A stretch of 64,000 nt of DNA. It comes from M55B112 sp040903745 (GTDB lineage Bacteria > Bacteroidota > Bacteroidia > Bacteroidales > GCA-2748055). Both the position numbers and the translations under genes were made by a program. Shown piece by piece: positions 41,031-52,128 of this stretch (positions are counted from its first letter, which is position 1; each line of letters opens with the position of its first letter). Below the pieces are notes generated by a model, which was not told where the DNA came from, made no database searches, and saw only the letters and a list, made by a program, of their open reading frames with translations. The stretch lies in the NCBI GenBank assembly GCA_040903745.1, contig JBBDUV010000063.1, positions 1 to 64,000 on the forward strand, in the 5' to 3' direction.

Positions 41031-44000
41031 TTACAACGTGAATGTCAAGCTAAATCCAACGTTATAATTGGCGTTGTCGTAGCTGTTGGAGATATAGGGA
41101 CGGTTCACGCGCTGGTCGTAGAAGGCACGCATGGTGAATTTATCACTCAGCATATAGTCTGCCGTCGCCTTCACACTCAGAATCTCCTGTCCGGCGGTGA
41201 TCTCACTGCCCGAAACATCCTCCAGCTTCCTGATTACGGTCTGGTTGTTCCGGTAGGAGAAGTCGACCCGCACGTTCAGGTCGCTGCTGATCTCATTGTT
41301 GTTGATGATCAGCTGAACGGAGTTAAACCTGTACCCTGCACCAAACACGAGTTCGTTGCTCCGCACCTCGTTCACCTGGGTATTGGACATGTTGAGTCCG
41401 ACGGTTCTGGCCTTCTTCACCTCAAATCGTGTGGTAAGGCTGTTCTTCCAGTCCATGTTGATATTGAAAAGCGGACTGAACTGTTCGCTTATGGTTACCG
41501 TATTGATGTTCTGTTCTACCATGAAGTTGCCCTGGAGATCATAGGCTATGGGCACTCCGAGCGACTCATCGACCACATAATAGGGATTGGATATAAAGGA
41601 ACCCACACTGTAAGTGGAACGGTAAGAGTGATTCAGGGTAATAGAGTTAATGTATTCCTGCAGCGCCTCGATGCTTCCCAGTCCGTCATAGGTAACGTTC
41701 CAGTTCGGCATGACTCTAAGCACAGCCTGAACAGCTTTCTCCGGAAAAGCTTTAAGTGTCACTTTATCAGCAGTCTGGTAACCATATGCAGCCAGGAATG
41801 CCGGGATTAAAACCTCCTGCGAGGTCGGCCCGTATCCCTCATAATAGCCGGCCGAATCGGGCAGAAATGTTCCGGTTTTATTATAATACTCATTCGCCAA
41901 CCGGTTGGAGATGATTTTCCTGGCATTGTTCTTCAGGTAATTAAACGACAATGACGAATCCACCTCGCTGGTTAGCGGCTCAAAGGCGGTCCCCCAGGAG
42001 AGGAACGACATGCTGAAATTACCCGATCGCACCCTGCCCCGCTCATCTGCGGGTGGCAGGTTTCCGCTCCCATCGGAGGTATAAAACTCTGTCTCATTCT
42101 CCGACTTGCTCATGTTTCCGGTAAGGTCGATACGAAGTCCTTTGATGGGTTCAACATTTGCTCGGAAGTTGAATCTTTCTGAAAGGTTCGTATTAAATGG
42201 ATCATTCAGGGCCTGGTCGTATGTGAGCCAGCCGTTATAAAAGGCGTTTTCGGCAAAATCGCTTTTATACCACCCGGTGATATATTCCCATCCGGGTGTG
42301 AGCATATTGTTGTAATTCTGCATCCCCATAACCCTGGTTTCAGGCAAAAATCCTGGCAACATGGATCCTCCGCTCCGGGAATAGGTGAGATTAACGGTCC
42401 TGACAGCCATAATGATCCTGACGCTGTTTTCAACAATAAAGGTTACCGGGTCCTCTCCCAGCTCAATGGTTCCAGTAACAACCAGTCGTGCATTGCTCAA
42501 TGTTGCCGGTGTTGTTACCTTGATGCGCTTGTTGGACAAGATCTCATAATCCGCCTCAACCTCCTGTCCGCTTTCGTCAAAGACCTCAACTTTAATCTTC
42601 TCCGTTCTCAGATTATGGGTTACGAAGCGTCCCGAGTTTTCTCTGAAATAGAGGTTGGTCTGCTCAAATATTTTTGTCCTGGTCCGTGTTTCTTCGGGTT
42701 TGGGAGCCGCTCTCCCCCTGGAACTCCTTCGGTATTTATCGTTAATACTCTTCAGGTATCCCGATTTGTTGTAGAGGTTCACCAGGTTCATCTGGCCGTT
42801 CAGCTGAATGGTATAAGAGTTCTTAATGGTATTTCCCAGATTAATGGGTCCAAGATCCGGGTCGTCCGGAATAACCGGACCGGCATCCCAACCGTATGTT
42901 CCGTTGTAACGTCCGTTGAGGGTGGTCCAGTCGAAGAAGGGAATCTTGTTGATCGGGAAGGTATAACTCAGGTTGAACTGGTGGTAGTAGCTGGTGGTTC
43001 TTCCCATGTCTCTTATATTTTGCCAGACAGAATCCCTGTAAGCCTCGAAGTAATCATTTTCACGATGATACCTCCCTTCCGGCTCATCGATCCGCGCAAT
43101 ATTTGAGGCTGAGAAATCAAACTTCAGGTTACGTGTCAGGTCAAATTTCAAATTATAATCCCTGTTCCAGTAAAAATCCTTCTTGAAGGTGGGTTGGACA
43201 ATGAAGTCCGGATTGCTGATGTTCCTGATCTGCTTCTCCATGTATTTCCGGTCCATATCTGTGCGGAAGGACAGCCTGGAGGGCAGATAATAAAAGTTGA
43301 AATCCTTGATCATTCTCAGCCATTTGTTATTAAAAAAGGCGATCTTATTGAAAGGCTGAACGTTCTTTGGCCTTATGTTGTAATTGTAGCTGACATTGGC
43401 ACGGATCCTTTCCGTATTATAATACTGCAAATTGGGATTTAAGCTACTCATCTCATTCAAAGAGAAGCTGGTGGACCAGTTGGAGAGGGAGTAGAGTTTG
43501 GGCTGACCACCGCCCTGGGGATTGACACGCATATTGGTAAGGGCAAATGACTTTCTCTCAACCAGATCCTGGGAATTTCTTTTTATGGAATCGCGTTCAG
43601 TATTATCACGTGCATTGTCGATGGCCTCCTTCAGGGGTATATCGGGATCGAGCGGGTTATACTCGGGATTTACAATGGATTTCGAATATCCAACATAGAG
43701 TGGAACGGAGACACCCGCCTCATCCTTAAGCACCTTTCCCATTTCAAAGTTGGACGATACGTCATACTGCAGAATCTGTTCGCGCGACCGTTCATTCACC
43801 TTCTGCTCAATACTCCCAAATCCCGGGGTACTGGCTGATCCTGCAAGGGTAACATTTCCGAAATCGGCCAATCGGGCAGAGGCCCGTCCAGTGGCTGCCC
43901 ATCCTCCCTTTTCGTTAAAATCGGTAAGCCGCAGCTCATTCAGCCAGATCTCGCCCGATTTAGGCAGACCGTCGTCAATATTTGTATTGCTGCCCCGCCT

Positions 44001-47000
44001 GGGATTTCTCACTCCGATCAGGATGGTCCGGACGCTGCTCAGGTTCGGGGTTCCTGATACAGATACCTTGTTGCCCTTTTCATCAAAGATAGAGTAGACT
44101 GAGGTGATGGTCATATTGCTATTGGGATCGGCCAAAGCCCTGTTTCTCTCCTGCTTAGCACGGGTAAACAATGAAAGGTCGATATCGAAACGGTTCTCCT
44201 CCGGCCACACGATTCTCCGGTCTGCCTCACTCTTGTTATTATATCTGTCATGTGGGGTGAGAACCAATGGAACCTCATACTCATAATAGTTGCTTTGGTA
44301 ATCGGAGCCAATCCTGATAAAGGCACTCAGCTCCTTGTCCCTGAGATCACCATCAATCAGCGCCTCTGCATGAGCCTCCATTTTTATTCGCTTGTACTGC
44401 CGTATGTCCAGATCGGTATTTTTGTAGGCGGCCCGGGCATCTCCATCGCCCAGCTCCAGTACCTTTAGCACGATCGACTGTTCGTTCAGTTGCCTGAGCT
44501 GTGGCTGTGTCGGATCAATCTGCCGGTCGAAGCCGGGGGGGAGGGTATAATTTACCGGCTCCTTCCCTGCATTCTCCTCGATATTCACCGCCGAAATTGC
44601 CAGGGTTCCCTCGGGTGGCTCAATGCCTGTCCAGTCTTCGCCCCCTTGCAGGAACGGCTGGTTGTACCTTCTCCACTCTCCCCTGATCAGTTCAAGTTTT
44701 GCGAAGCGTAGAAAAACCGTATCCTGGAAACCTGTAAGGAACATACGCATAAAACGGATGGTCTTAAAATCGGAGATGCCTCCTACAGTACGGGTGTAAT
44801 CAAAGATGGGGACCCTGAATTGGTACCATGTTACTTCATCGCTGGTACCATTCTCATAGTCTACCTTGTGCGCAACTTTGTCGATGATATAATTCCGCCC
44901 CACTTCGAACTCGGAAGGGCTCATATCGATGCGGTACTCATAATAACTCTCCGTTTCGCTCAAGGTATTGTCGCGGTTAATGTCCTCAATATCGGGCAGG
45001 GTTGTACCCGTGGTGGGATATGATTCCGGATTATCCAGATCACTTGGGGAGTTTCCTTCTGTGTTGTTGAAATCTTTGTAGCGGTCGATAATGCCCAACT
45101 CCTGCACATCATAGTCGCTGCCCCGGTAGTAATGGTAATTATCGGAAGAGGGATCATCCAGCAGATTGTTATATGCCTCTTCTGTTAGCTGTCCCCCCGT
45201 GTAGAGATTTTCGATCCTCTGCAGGAAGTCGTCAGATTGAGACGAAAAAAAGTCCCTCTCATCCACGCTGGACAGCCCGTCCAGTCCCGCATCCTGGAAT
45301 TTTCTGGCTGCAGGGTCGCTGCTAAACGCATTAACCATTGCCTGTACCCTGGGGACACGCCCCCATACTGTGGTATCTACTTTGCTAACCACCTCGGATG
45401 ATGGTAGTCCGTTTTCAAACATCTTGCGCGAATCTTTCAGGATATCCTCCGACACATCGCCCAGGTTAAACACAAGCTCTCCCCCCGGACTTCCTTCCAT
45501 TCCTGCATATGGATCCATTAGCCAGAATTCGATAAACTCAACATTGGCTGCTTCAAAATCACTGGAGTAGATCGACCGCATCATCCCTCCCCAGCGTTGC
45601 CGTGGATCGAGAAGTCTTCCATTCGCATCGATGCGGTCATAATCGTAATTATAGGGACCACGTTCACGGGGATAAAAGGCCAGGTTCAAAACGGGTACCC
45701 GGGTTGAAACACCGTAAGGATTTTCCTTTTCCGGAAATATGTCCTGTTCAAGTAGCTGGTAAACGTACGGACTGGAAAGATAATCAGGGTTTTCCCTGAT
45801 ATGCTGGGGGGAGCGGGATCCTCCTTCAATAAAAAGGGGATCGATCTGGAACCAGGCAAACTTGGCCCGGCCGTAGCCATACTCCCGGTTGTTGTGCAAA
45901 TCGGCTTCCGGGAAAAAGCCACCCGGTGTACTGGCCAGGTGCCAGGCTGAAAAATGCTTGAGGTCAATGGATGTTTCACTGCCCTCAAAATCGTCGATAT
46001 AGGCATTTCCCTCCTTCTGAATGGCGCGGGAATGTCCTGGAATAAGTTGCGCGAATTCACCTACAACAGTCAGCTGCGATGGTGCTTTTGTCTCAATTAA
46101 GGGCAGCTTATCGATAATGGTCGTCAAAAGCGGAGCCGGCCTGGAATAGGAGGTATTCATTCCCCAGATGGTGTTGGAGATGGGTTCATTTCCAATATTA
46201 ACTTTTTGTGTATGGGGTCGTTCCGACAAATGGAGAACGGTGGCCCCGACATTAAAGTTGTCTGAGATGGTATAATCGAAATGTGATCCCACCATGGATT
46301 TTGTCTGAAAGTTAAAGAGCGACTGGTTCTCCAGGGAGATTTTTACCGGGGTGCCCGATTCGAGGATTCCCTGGTTAATAATGGTAACGCGTCCAAGGGT
46401 ATAATCCACTGTATAATCCTGTCCCTCGGTCAGCTCCCTTCCACCTGCAGTAACCTTTACCGATCCCTCGGGAACATTCATGGCGTTCAGCATGATCTCC
46501 GAACTTGAGCTGGAGGAGTATGTTCCTGTAAGGATAAATTTATTCTTCTCCGCGATCTGTTGTGCCTTGGTCTTTGTGCTATCGTACAGCTCTTTAAAAA
46601 CATATTTCCCCGCGGCGATATCTGCAGCTTCAGCAGACAGGCTGTCGCGCAAAATCTTTTCCAGGTCGGAACCAAACGGCTCGAGCAACGGAAAGATTAT
46701 CCTGCCATTCCCCGGCAGGATCGTAATGCCTCTGAGGAAATCGAAAACACCATCTGGATAGGGATCACGCTGGGAGTTCATATTATCAAGATTCATCAAC
46801 GTAAGCAGCGTTGTCTTATTAAGTTCTCCTTCGGGCAGGTAGTTGATATTGTTACCGGTTTTGTCGTCGCGATACATCACATCAAGTGTAAACTCCTCCT
46901 CCTGGACCTGGAATGCACCGATGGCATAAACGTTTTTCATCATCAGGTCCCATGTATAGCTTTTCGGTGCAAAATTCGAGGGCTTCAATAATTTCAGGAA

Positions 47001-48473
47001 AAGGGTCCGGGGAGCGCTTATCCCTGATGAGCCTGACAGCTCTCCCACCTGGTATGTTTGTCCGCGGTAGGTATATTCATAGGCAACAGCCAGAACCTCA
47101 TCGGTATTCAATGCAGAATTCAGCGAAATAAAACCAAGCTTATCATTAAAATCATATTCACGGGTGGAGAGCATCCTCGCATTTTCAATTTTCTCATAAT
47201 CTGCACCCAGCTTTAGTCCCGCCGCGCCAAGCACCCCTGTTGCATTTTTTATATCCCGGATAGCTTCATAGGTGGTTGTCAACTCTTCATAGGCAGAGTT
47301 AAGTCCATTTCTGGGAAAATTATTTCCGGGGCCCGCGGAAACGGTAAATTGTCCGCTGTAAGACACCGCCTCCCCCAGATCGGTCAGGGCAACAATATTT
47401 CTTGCCTGCTCAAAATTTGTCGTCTTGTTGGTTACCCATACTTCGATCTTGTTGATGGTAACGTCGGATGTAATTACCGGCAGCCGTTTCATGGCATCGA
47501 CATAGGTATCACGGAAGTAATCCGAGAGAAAGAAGTGTTTGTTCACATCATAATCGTCTCCTGTAACAGCAAACTCGCTGGTCTGGGCTCCGCCGGAGGC
47601 TTCAATGACTTGTGACTCGCCTCTCTGCTGTGAGAAAACACTGGTAACACGCAGCTTACCGAACTGCATCTCTGTTTTAAGTCCGAAAAGGCTCATGCTT
47701 CCATTGATCAGCGATCCGGGCAGTGGCAGGCTCACATTCCCCGCCTCTATCTTCTTGAGGATCTCATCCTCATCCCCCGCATATTCCAGCTTTGTTTTCT
47801 GATCAAAATCAAAAGTTGCCTCTGTATTGTAGCTGAAATCCATGTTCAGTTTATCTCCGATTGACCCGGAAACATTCATAATAATTTTTTCATCAAACTG
47901 GAAGGAGGGTTGTCGTTGGAGGCGCTCGGAGATATTCGGGTTTTCTATAATAGAATAGTTGAATCCAAAGATCAGCTCTGCGCTTCCGCTCGGAACGATA
48001 TTTATGACGTTGGACCCAAATACCTTATCGAATGCCTCCCCCCCCAGGCTGATGGATGGAATAAAAGAGGGCTGATCGACCACTCCTCCTCCCGACTTGA
48101 GTTTCCAGTAGTCCTGTACATCCTTGTTAAACTGGTATTGTCTGAAGTCATCGGACGACATAACTGTCGGAGTTCTGTAATTCCAGGAACCGATTCTCTC
48201 CCTGAAAACATAGCTGTTGGTTTCAGGGTCATATTCGATTTGGGCATTGATGTTTGAAGGATTGTTCAGGTAGAGTGGTGAAGAATTTGAGTGAGAAAAC
48301 GGGTAATTATCCTGCTGTCGGATAGGAAAAGGAAGCGTTGTGTCGGGTTGTGAAAACAGCGAAGCAGCAAGCTCCGCATTGGATCCACTCATCGCTGCGG
48401 TCCTGGAATGGACCATGCCTGTAGCAAGCAAAAACAGCAAAAACAGAACTATATGATCAGGCCTTGGCTTCAA
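41031..48473 (-). CDS. sprA: T9SS outer-membrane translocon SprA
   Basis: SprA is the giant beta-barrel channel of the type IX secretion system, passing folded cargo to the surface. The 2480-residue precursor has a signal peptide (about 1-23), long beta-rich repeats throughout and the conserved segments EYDPETNSYVFRERIG near the start and RAFYDQRVNRPYIS near the C-terminus. Length matches known SprA (about 2300-2500). It lies 21 bp after ruvA, the conserved arrangement in the phylum. Its presence means the genome can secrete cargo with C-terminal sorting domains like the remnant at 29621. Confidence 0.97.
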   Translation of the reverse strand: MKPRPDHIVLFLLFLLATGMVHSRTAAMSGSNAELAASLFSQPDTTLPFPIRQQDNYPFSHSNSSPLYLNNPSNINAQIEYDPETNSYVFRERIGSWNYRTPTVMSSDDFRQYQFNKDVQDYWKLKSGGGVVDQPSFIPSISLGGEAFDKVFGSNVINIVPSGSAELIFGFNYSIIENPNISERLQRQPSFQFDEKIIMNVSGSIGDKLNMDFSYNTEATFDFDQKTKLEYAGDEDEILKKIEAGNVSLPLPGSLINGSMSLFGLKTEMQFGKLRVTSVFSQQRGESQVIEASGGAQTSEFAVTGDDYDVNKHFFLSDYFRDTYVDAMKRLPVITSDVTINKIEVWVTNKTTNFEQARNIVALTDLGEAVSYSGQFTVSAGPGNNFPRNGLNSAYEELTTTYEAIRDIKNATGVLGAAGLKLGADYEKIENARMLSTREYDFNDKLGFISLNSALNTDEVLAVAYEYTYRGQTYQVGELSGSSGISAPRTLFLKLLKPSNFAPKSYTWDLMMKNVYAIGAFQVQEEEFTLDVMYRDDKTGNNINYLPEGELNKTTLLTLMNLDNMNSQRDPYPDGVFDFLRGITILPGNGRIIFPLLEPFGSDLEKILRDSLSAEAADIAAGKYVFKELYDSTKTKAQQIAEKNKFILTGTYSSSSSSEIMLNAMNVPEGSVKVTAGGRELTEGQDYTVDYTLGRVTIINQGILESGTPVKISLENQSLFNFQTKSMVGSHFDYTISDNFNVGATVLHLSERPHTQKVNIGNEPISNTIWGMNTSYSRPAPLLTTIIDKLPLIETKAPSQLTVVGEFAQLIPGHSRAIQKEGNAYIDDFEGSETSIDLKHFSAWHLASTPGGFFPEADLHNNREYGYGRAKFAWFQIDPLFIEGGSRSPQHIRENPDYLSSPYVYQLLEQDIFPEKENPYGVSTRVPVLNLAFYPRERGPYNYDYDRIDANGRLLDPRQRWGGMMRSIYSSDFEAANVEFIEFWLMDPYAGMEGSPGGELVFNLGDVSEDILKDSRKMFENGLPSSEVVSKVDTTVWGRVPRVQAMVNAFSSDPAARKFQDAGLDGLSSVDERDFFSSQSDDFLQRIENLYTGGQLTEEAYNNLLDDPSSDNYHYYRGSDYDVQELGIIDRYKDFNNTEGNSPSDLDNPESYPTTGTTLPDIEDINRDNTLSETESYYEYRIDMSPSEFEVGRNYIIDKVAHKVDYENGTSDEVTWYQFRVPIFDYTRTVGGISDFKTIRFMRMFLTGFQDTVFLRFAKLELIRGEWRRYNQPFLQGGEDWTGIEPPEGTLAISAVNIEENAGKEPVNYTLPPGFDRQIDPTQPQLRQLNEQSIVLKVLELGDGDARAAYKNTDLDIRQYKRIKMEAHAEALIDGDLRDKELSAFIRIGSDYQSNYYEYEVPLVLTPHDRYNNKSEADRRIVWPEENRFDIDLSLFTRAKQERNRALADPNSNMTITSVYSIFDEKGNKVSVSGTPNLSSVRTILIGVRNPRRGSNTNIDDGLPKSGEIWLNELRLTDFNEKGGWAATGRASARLADFGNVTLAGSASTPGFGSIEQKVNERSREQILQYDVSSNFEMGKVLKDEAGVSVPLYVGYSKSIVNPEYNPLDPDIPLKEAIDNARDNTERDSIKRNSQDLVERKSFALTNMRVNPQGGGQPKLYSLSNWSTSFSLNEMSSLNPNLQYYNTERIRANVSYNYNIRPKNVQPFNKIAFFNNKWLRMIKDFNFYYLPSRLSFRTDMDRKYMEKQIRNISNPDFIVQPTFKKDFYWNRDYNLKFDLTRNLKFDFSASNIARIDEPEGRYHRENDYFEAYRDSVWQNIRDMGRTTSYYHQFNLSYTFPINKIPFFDWTTLNGRYNGTYGWDAGPVIPDDPDLGPINLGNTIKNSYTIQLNGQMNLVNLYNKSGYLKSINDKYRRSSRGRAAPKPEETRTRTKIFEQTNLYFRENSGRFVTHNLRTEKIKVEVFDESGQEVEADYEILSNKRIKVTTPATLSNARLVVTGTIELGEDPVTFIVENSVRIIMAVRTVNLTYSRSGGSMLPGFLPETRVMGMQNYNNMLTPGWEYITGWYKSDFAENAFYNGWLTYDQALNDPFNTNLSERFNFRANVEPIKGLRIDLTGNMSKSENETEFYTSDGSGNLPPADERGRVRSGNFSMSFLSWGTAFEPLTSEVDSSLSFNYLKNNARKIISNRLANEYYNKTGTFLPDSAGYYEGYGPTSQEVLIPAFLAAYGYQTADKVTLKAFPEKAVQAVLRVMPNWNVTYDGLGSIEALQEYINSITLNHSYRSTYSVGSFISNPYYVVDESLGVPIAYDLQGNFMVEQNINTVTISEQFSPLFNINMDWKNSLTTRFEVKKARTVGLNMSNTQVNEVRSNELVFGAGYRFNSVQLIINNNEISSDLNVRVDFSYRNNQTVIRKLEDVSGSEITAGQEILSVKATADYMLSDKFTMRAFYDQRVNRPYISNSYDNANYNVGFSLTFTL

Positions 48474-48494
48474 TAGTTCGCAGCAGTTCAGGTT

Positions 48495-49073
48495 TTACAT
48501 TAATTTCAGGGCTGCCTTAACAACTTCCTCAACATCCATAGCTTCGCCGGTCATAATCCTGTCAAGACTCTTTTCAACAGCCTTTCGGGGGAAACCGAGT
48601 GCCACTAAAGCTGATAACGCTTCTTCTTTAACAGTATTGTCCTGGGGTTGGAATAATTCATCCGTTTCAACGGCTTTCCCGACTTTGTCACGCAGGTCGA
48701 CAATAATCCGCTGGGCCGATTTTGCGCCGATTCCTTTAATATTCTGAAGAGCGGCCACATTGCCGTTTAGAATGGATTGTCTGACCTCATCGGACGACAT
48801 GGAAGAGAGGATAAGACGTGCCGTGTTGGCGCCTACCCCCGAAACGGAGATGAGCATTCTAAAAATCTCCCGTTCCTTCTTATCGGCAAATCCGTAGAGC
48901 AACTGTGCATCCTCCCTCACCACGTGGTGTAGAAAGATCCTGACAGATTCGCTGTTGCCGATTTTTGAATAGGTGTTAACAGAAATATGCACCATGAATG
49001 CTACCTGCCCTGCTTTTATGACCAGTTGTGCCGGGGATTTTTCTACAACTTCACCTTCTATAAACTCATACAT
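48495..49073 (-). CDS. ruvA: Holliday junction branch-migration protein RuvA
   Basis: RuvA binds four-way DNA junctions and loads RuvB. The 192-residue protein starts MYEFIEGEVVEKSP, has the helix-hairpin-helix motifs ISVSGVGANTA and IKGIGAKSAQRI, and a C-terminal domain (EALSALVALGF) that contacts RuvB. The frame extends to 49217 but that region overlaps infB and is not family-like, so I use the ATG at 49073. Confidence 0.96.
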   Translation of the reverse strand: MYEFIEGEVVEKSPAQLVIKAGQVAFMVHISVNTYSKIGNSESVRIFLHHVVREDAQLLYGFADKKEREIFRMLISVSGVGANTARLILSSMSSDEVRQSILNGNVAALQNIKGIGAKSAQRIIVDLRDKVGKAVETDELFQPQDNTVKEEALSALVALGFPRKAVEKSLDRIMTGEAMDVEEVVKAALKLM

Positions 49074-49140
49074 AATTTCTCTTCTTGAATTGGCTAAGAT
49101 ACATAAAAGAAGGTAGAGATTACGATCCAGGCAAAGGTCG

Positions 49141-52086
49141 TTACAGTGTCTTTTTAACCTCCGTTTCATCGTATGCCTCAACAACATCACCCACCTTAAT
49201 GTCGTTGAAGTTGGCAATGTTCAGGCCACATTCAAGACCGCTGACCACCTCTTTTGCGTCGTCCTTAAACCGCTTCAGAGAACCAAGTTCACCTGTATAA
49301 ACCACGATACCATCGCGGATAAGTCGGATTCTGGAGTTTCTCCTGATCTTGCCTTCCCTTACAATGCAACCTGCAACTGTACCTACTTTAGTAATCTTGA
49401 AAGCTTCAATCACCTCCAGTGTGGCAGTTATCTCCTCCTTGATCTCCGGGGAAAGCATACCCTCCATCGCCGCTCTTATCTGCTCTATCGCATCGTAGAT
49501 AATCGAGTAGAGCCTGATGTCAATCTGTTCTTTTTCGGCCAGTTTTCGTGCACTGAGAGAGGGTCTTACCTGGAATCCAATCACAATGGCATTGGATGCG
49601 GCTGCCAGTAGTATATCAGATTCGGATATCTGTCCAACTGCCTTGTGCTTAATATTGACCTGGATTTCATTTGTACTGAGCTTCATCAGCGAATCGGAAA
49701 GTGCCTCAATGGAGCCATCCACATCACCTTTCACAATTACATTCAACTCCTGGAAATTACCGATAGCAATTCTACGACCGATTTCATCCAGGGTAATATG
49801 CTTCTTCGTTCGCAGATCCTGTTCGCGCTGGAGTTGCTCACGTTTGTTGGCAATATCTTTCGCCTCCTTATCGCTGCCCATCACATTGAAACGGTCGCCC
49901 GCCTGTGGCGAACCATTCAGTCCAAGGATCATTACCGGGGCAGCTGGACCAGCCTTTTCAATTTTATGTCCCCGTTCGTTGAACATGGCTTTCACATGAC
50001 CGTAATACTGTCCGGCAATAACAACATCACCGATATTCAGTGTTCCTGCCTCCACAAGCATTGTGGCCACATTGCCACGGCCTTTATCCAGGGTCGATTC
50101 AATGATCGTTCCAACAGCCCTCCTGTTTGGATTGGCTTTCAGATCAAGCAGTTCCGCTTCAAGCAACACCTTCTCGAGCAACTCATCAATATTAATACCA
50201 TTGAGTGCAGAGATCTCCTGCGACTGGTATTTGCCCCCCCAGTCCTCCACCATGTAATTCATGTTGGCAAGCTCTTCCTTGATCTTCTCAGGATTTGCTG
50301 TGGGACGGTCGATTTTGTTAATCGCAAACACAATCGGCACTCCTGCCGCTGCAGCGTGGTTGATCGCCTCTACCGTTTGTGGCTTCACACCATCGTCGGC
50401 CGCAACCACGATAATGGCCACATCGGTAATTTGGGCACCACGGGCCCGCATTGCGGTAAAGGCCTCATGACCAGGCGTGTCCAGAAACGTTATCTTTTTG
50501 TTTTTATCCAGCTCTACACCGTAAGCACCGATATGCTGGGTAATCCCACCGGCTTCACCGGCAACCACATTCGCGCTCCGGACATAGTCAAGCAATTTGG
50601 TCTTTCCATGGTCAACATGACCCATTACTGTTACAATAGGTGGTCTGAACTCCAATGATCCCTCATCATCTACCTCCTCTGCAATTACATCCAATACATC
50701 TGCGCTAATGAACTCCATAGAAAACCCAAACTCATCTGCAACGAGGGCCATGGTTTCAGCATCGAGTCGCTGATTGATAGAAACAAACAGGCCGAGATTC
50801 ATGCAGGTCTGGATCACCTCTGTCGGTGTGACATCCATCATGGATGCGAGCTCACTGACAGACACAAACTCTGTCACCTTCAATATCTTGCGATCGAGTT
50901 CATGCTGCTCCTCCTCATCCATCAAACGCTGATGAACGGTGTCGCGCTTTTCTCTCCTGTATTTTGATGTTTTTGTTTTACTTCCCTTGGTAGTAAGCTT
51001 AGCCAGTGTGTCTTTGATCTGCTTTTGTACATCTTCATCGCTTACCTCCGGACGTACAGGGCGTTTCTTTCTTTTACCACCCGATTTTGAATCTCTTCTT
51101 CCACCAGCTTTCTCCTTGTCTCCCAGATCCACCCGTGATGTATCTTTCCTGATCCGTTTCCGTTTTTTTCGTATATCAGATTCAGAATCTGAACTTGATG
51201 CAACCGGCTTTTTCTTTTTCGGCTGTCTTCTTTCGGGCAGGTCAATTTTTCCAACAACACTCAATCCTTTCAGTTTTTCGAAATGGGTAGGTATGAGATC
51301 TTCTTCTTTTATCTCTTTCTCCTTCTCTTGCGGTTCAGTGCTTGATTCTGGATCTTCGATCCCTGATTGCCCGGGCGCCTGATCCTCAACCTCTGAAATA
51401 TCCGGCTCAGTTTTCTTTTCCTTTTCCGGTTCAGTAGCTTCAACATTCGACCTTCTCCGGTCCTCCTTCTCTTCTTCCCTTTCCTTTTTAGATTTTTTCT
51501 TCGGACGGGTTTTCTGGTTCATTGAATCAAGATCAATTTTCCCAATGACCCTGGGGCCATTTGAATCTGCATCTTGTTCTGAGGAAATGTTTTCATCCTC
51601 TGCTTCCTCAGGTCTTTTCGGATCGGGTTGCTTCTCTTTATTCTCAACCTTTTCTGTTTCCTTTTTCTCTTCAGAAGCCTTTGCAGATGGTTGTTCTTGT
51701 GACGTCTCTTTCACCTCCTCCGGCTTCGTCTCATGCGCCGGTTTCCTGGCTTCTTGCTTCGATTCTTCCTTTTTGGAAGTGGTCTTATCAGTGATCAAGA
51801 GTTCAGGTTCATCAGCAGATGTATCCTTCTCAGCCTCTGGTGCAGACTCCTCTATCACGGACTGTTCCCTCATGGATCTCAGCGTAAGCTTCTCTGCATC
51901 CTTCCTGACATTTAAATCTGTACTGTATTCACCAACCAGCAAGTCATATAGCTCTGAGTCCAGCTTGGTATTGGGATTAGAATCAACATTATGGCCTTTC
52001 TTTTTCAGAAATTCCACAATGGTAGAGATCCCAACATTGAACTCACGGGCTGCCTTGCTTAACCTTGTCGCCTTTTTTTCTGCCAT
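49141..52086 (-). CDS. infB: Translation initiation factor IF-2
   Basis: IF-2 is the GTPase that brings initiator tRNA to the 30S subunit. The 981-residue protein has an N-terminal IF2-N domain (AAREFNVGISTIVEFLKKKGH), a very long charged linker (about 70-385) rich in Glu and Lys, a second IF2-N domain, the G domain with GHVDHGKT near 485-492, DTPGHEAF and NKIDRP, and the C-terminal fMet-tRNA-binding domains. It follows nusA by 42 bp in the classic rimP-nusA-infB order. Confidence 0.98.
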   Translation of the reverse strand: MAEKKATRLSKAAREFNVGISTIVEFLKKKGHNVDSNPNTKLDSELYDLLVGEYSTDLNVRKDAEKLTLRSMREQSVIEESAPEAEKDTSADEPELLITDKTTSKKEESKQEARKPAHETKPEEVKETSQEQPSAKASEEKKETEKVENKEKQPDPKRPEEAEDENISSEQDADSNGPRVIGKIDLDSMNQKTRPKKKSKKEREEEKEDRRRSNVEATEPEKEKKTEPDISEVEDQAPGQSGIEDPESSTEPQEKEKEIKEEDLIPTHFEKLKGLSVVGKIDLPERRQPKKKKPVASSSDSESDIRKKRKRIRKDTSRVDLGDKEKAGGRRDSKSGGKRKKRPVRPEVSDEDVQKQIKDTLAKLTTKGSKTKTSKYRREKRDTVHQRLMDEEEQHELDRKILKVTEFVSVSELASMMDVTPTEVIQTCMNLGLFVSINQRLDAETMALVADEFGFSMEFISADVLDVIAEEVDDEGSLEFRPPIVTVMGHVDHGKTKLLDYVRSANVVAGEAGGITQHIGAYGVELDKNKKITFLDTPGHEAFTAMRARGAQITDVAIIVVAADDGVKPQTVEAINHAAAAGVPIVFAINKIDRPTANPEKIKEELANMNYMVEDWGGKYQSQEISALNGINIDELLEKVLLEAELLDLKANPNRRAVGTIIESTLDKGRGNVATMLVEAGTLNIGDVVIAGQYYGHVKAMFNERGHKIEKAGPAAPVMILGLNGSPQAGDRFNVMGSDKEAKDIANKREQLQREQDLRTKKHITLDEIGRRIAIGNFQELNVIVKGDVDGSIEALSDSLMKLSTNEIQVNIKHKAVGQISESDILLAAASNAIVIGFQVRPSLSARKLAEKEQIDIRLYSIIYDAIEQIRAAMEGMLSPEIKEEITATLEVIEAFKITKVGTVAGCIVREGKIRRNSRIRLIRDGIVVYTGELGSLKRFKDDAKEVVSGLECGLNIANFNDIKVGDVVEAYDETEVKKTL

Positions 52087-52128
52087 AAACGATTTTCTTA
52101 TTTACAACAACTTAATAACAAGCTGCTC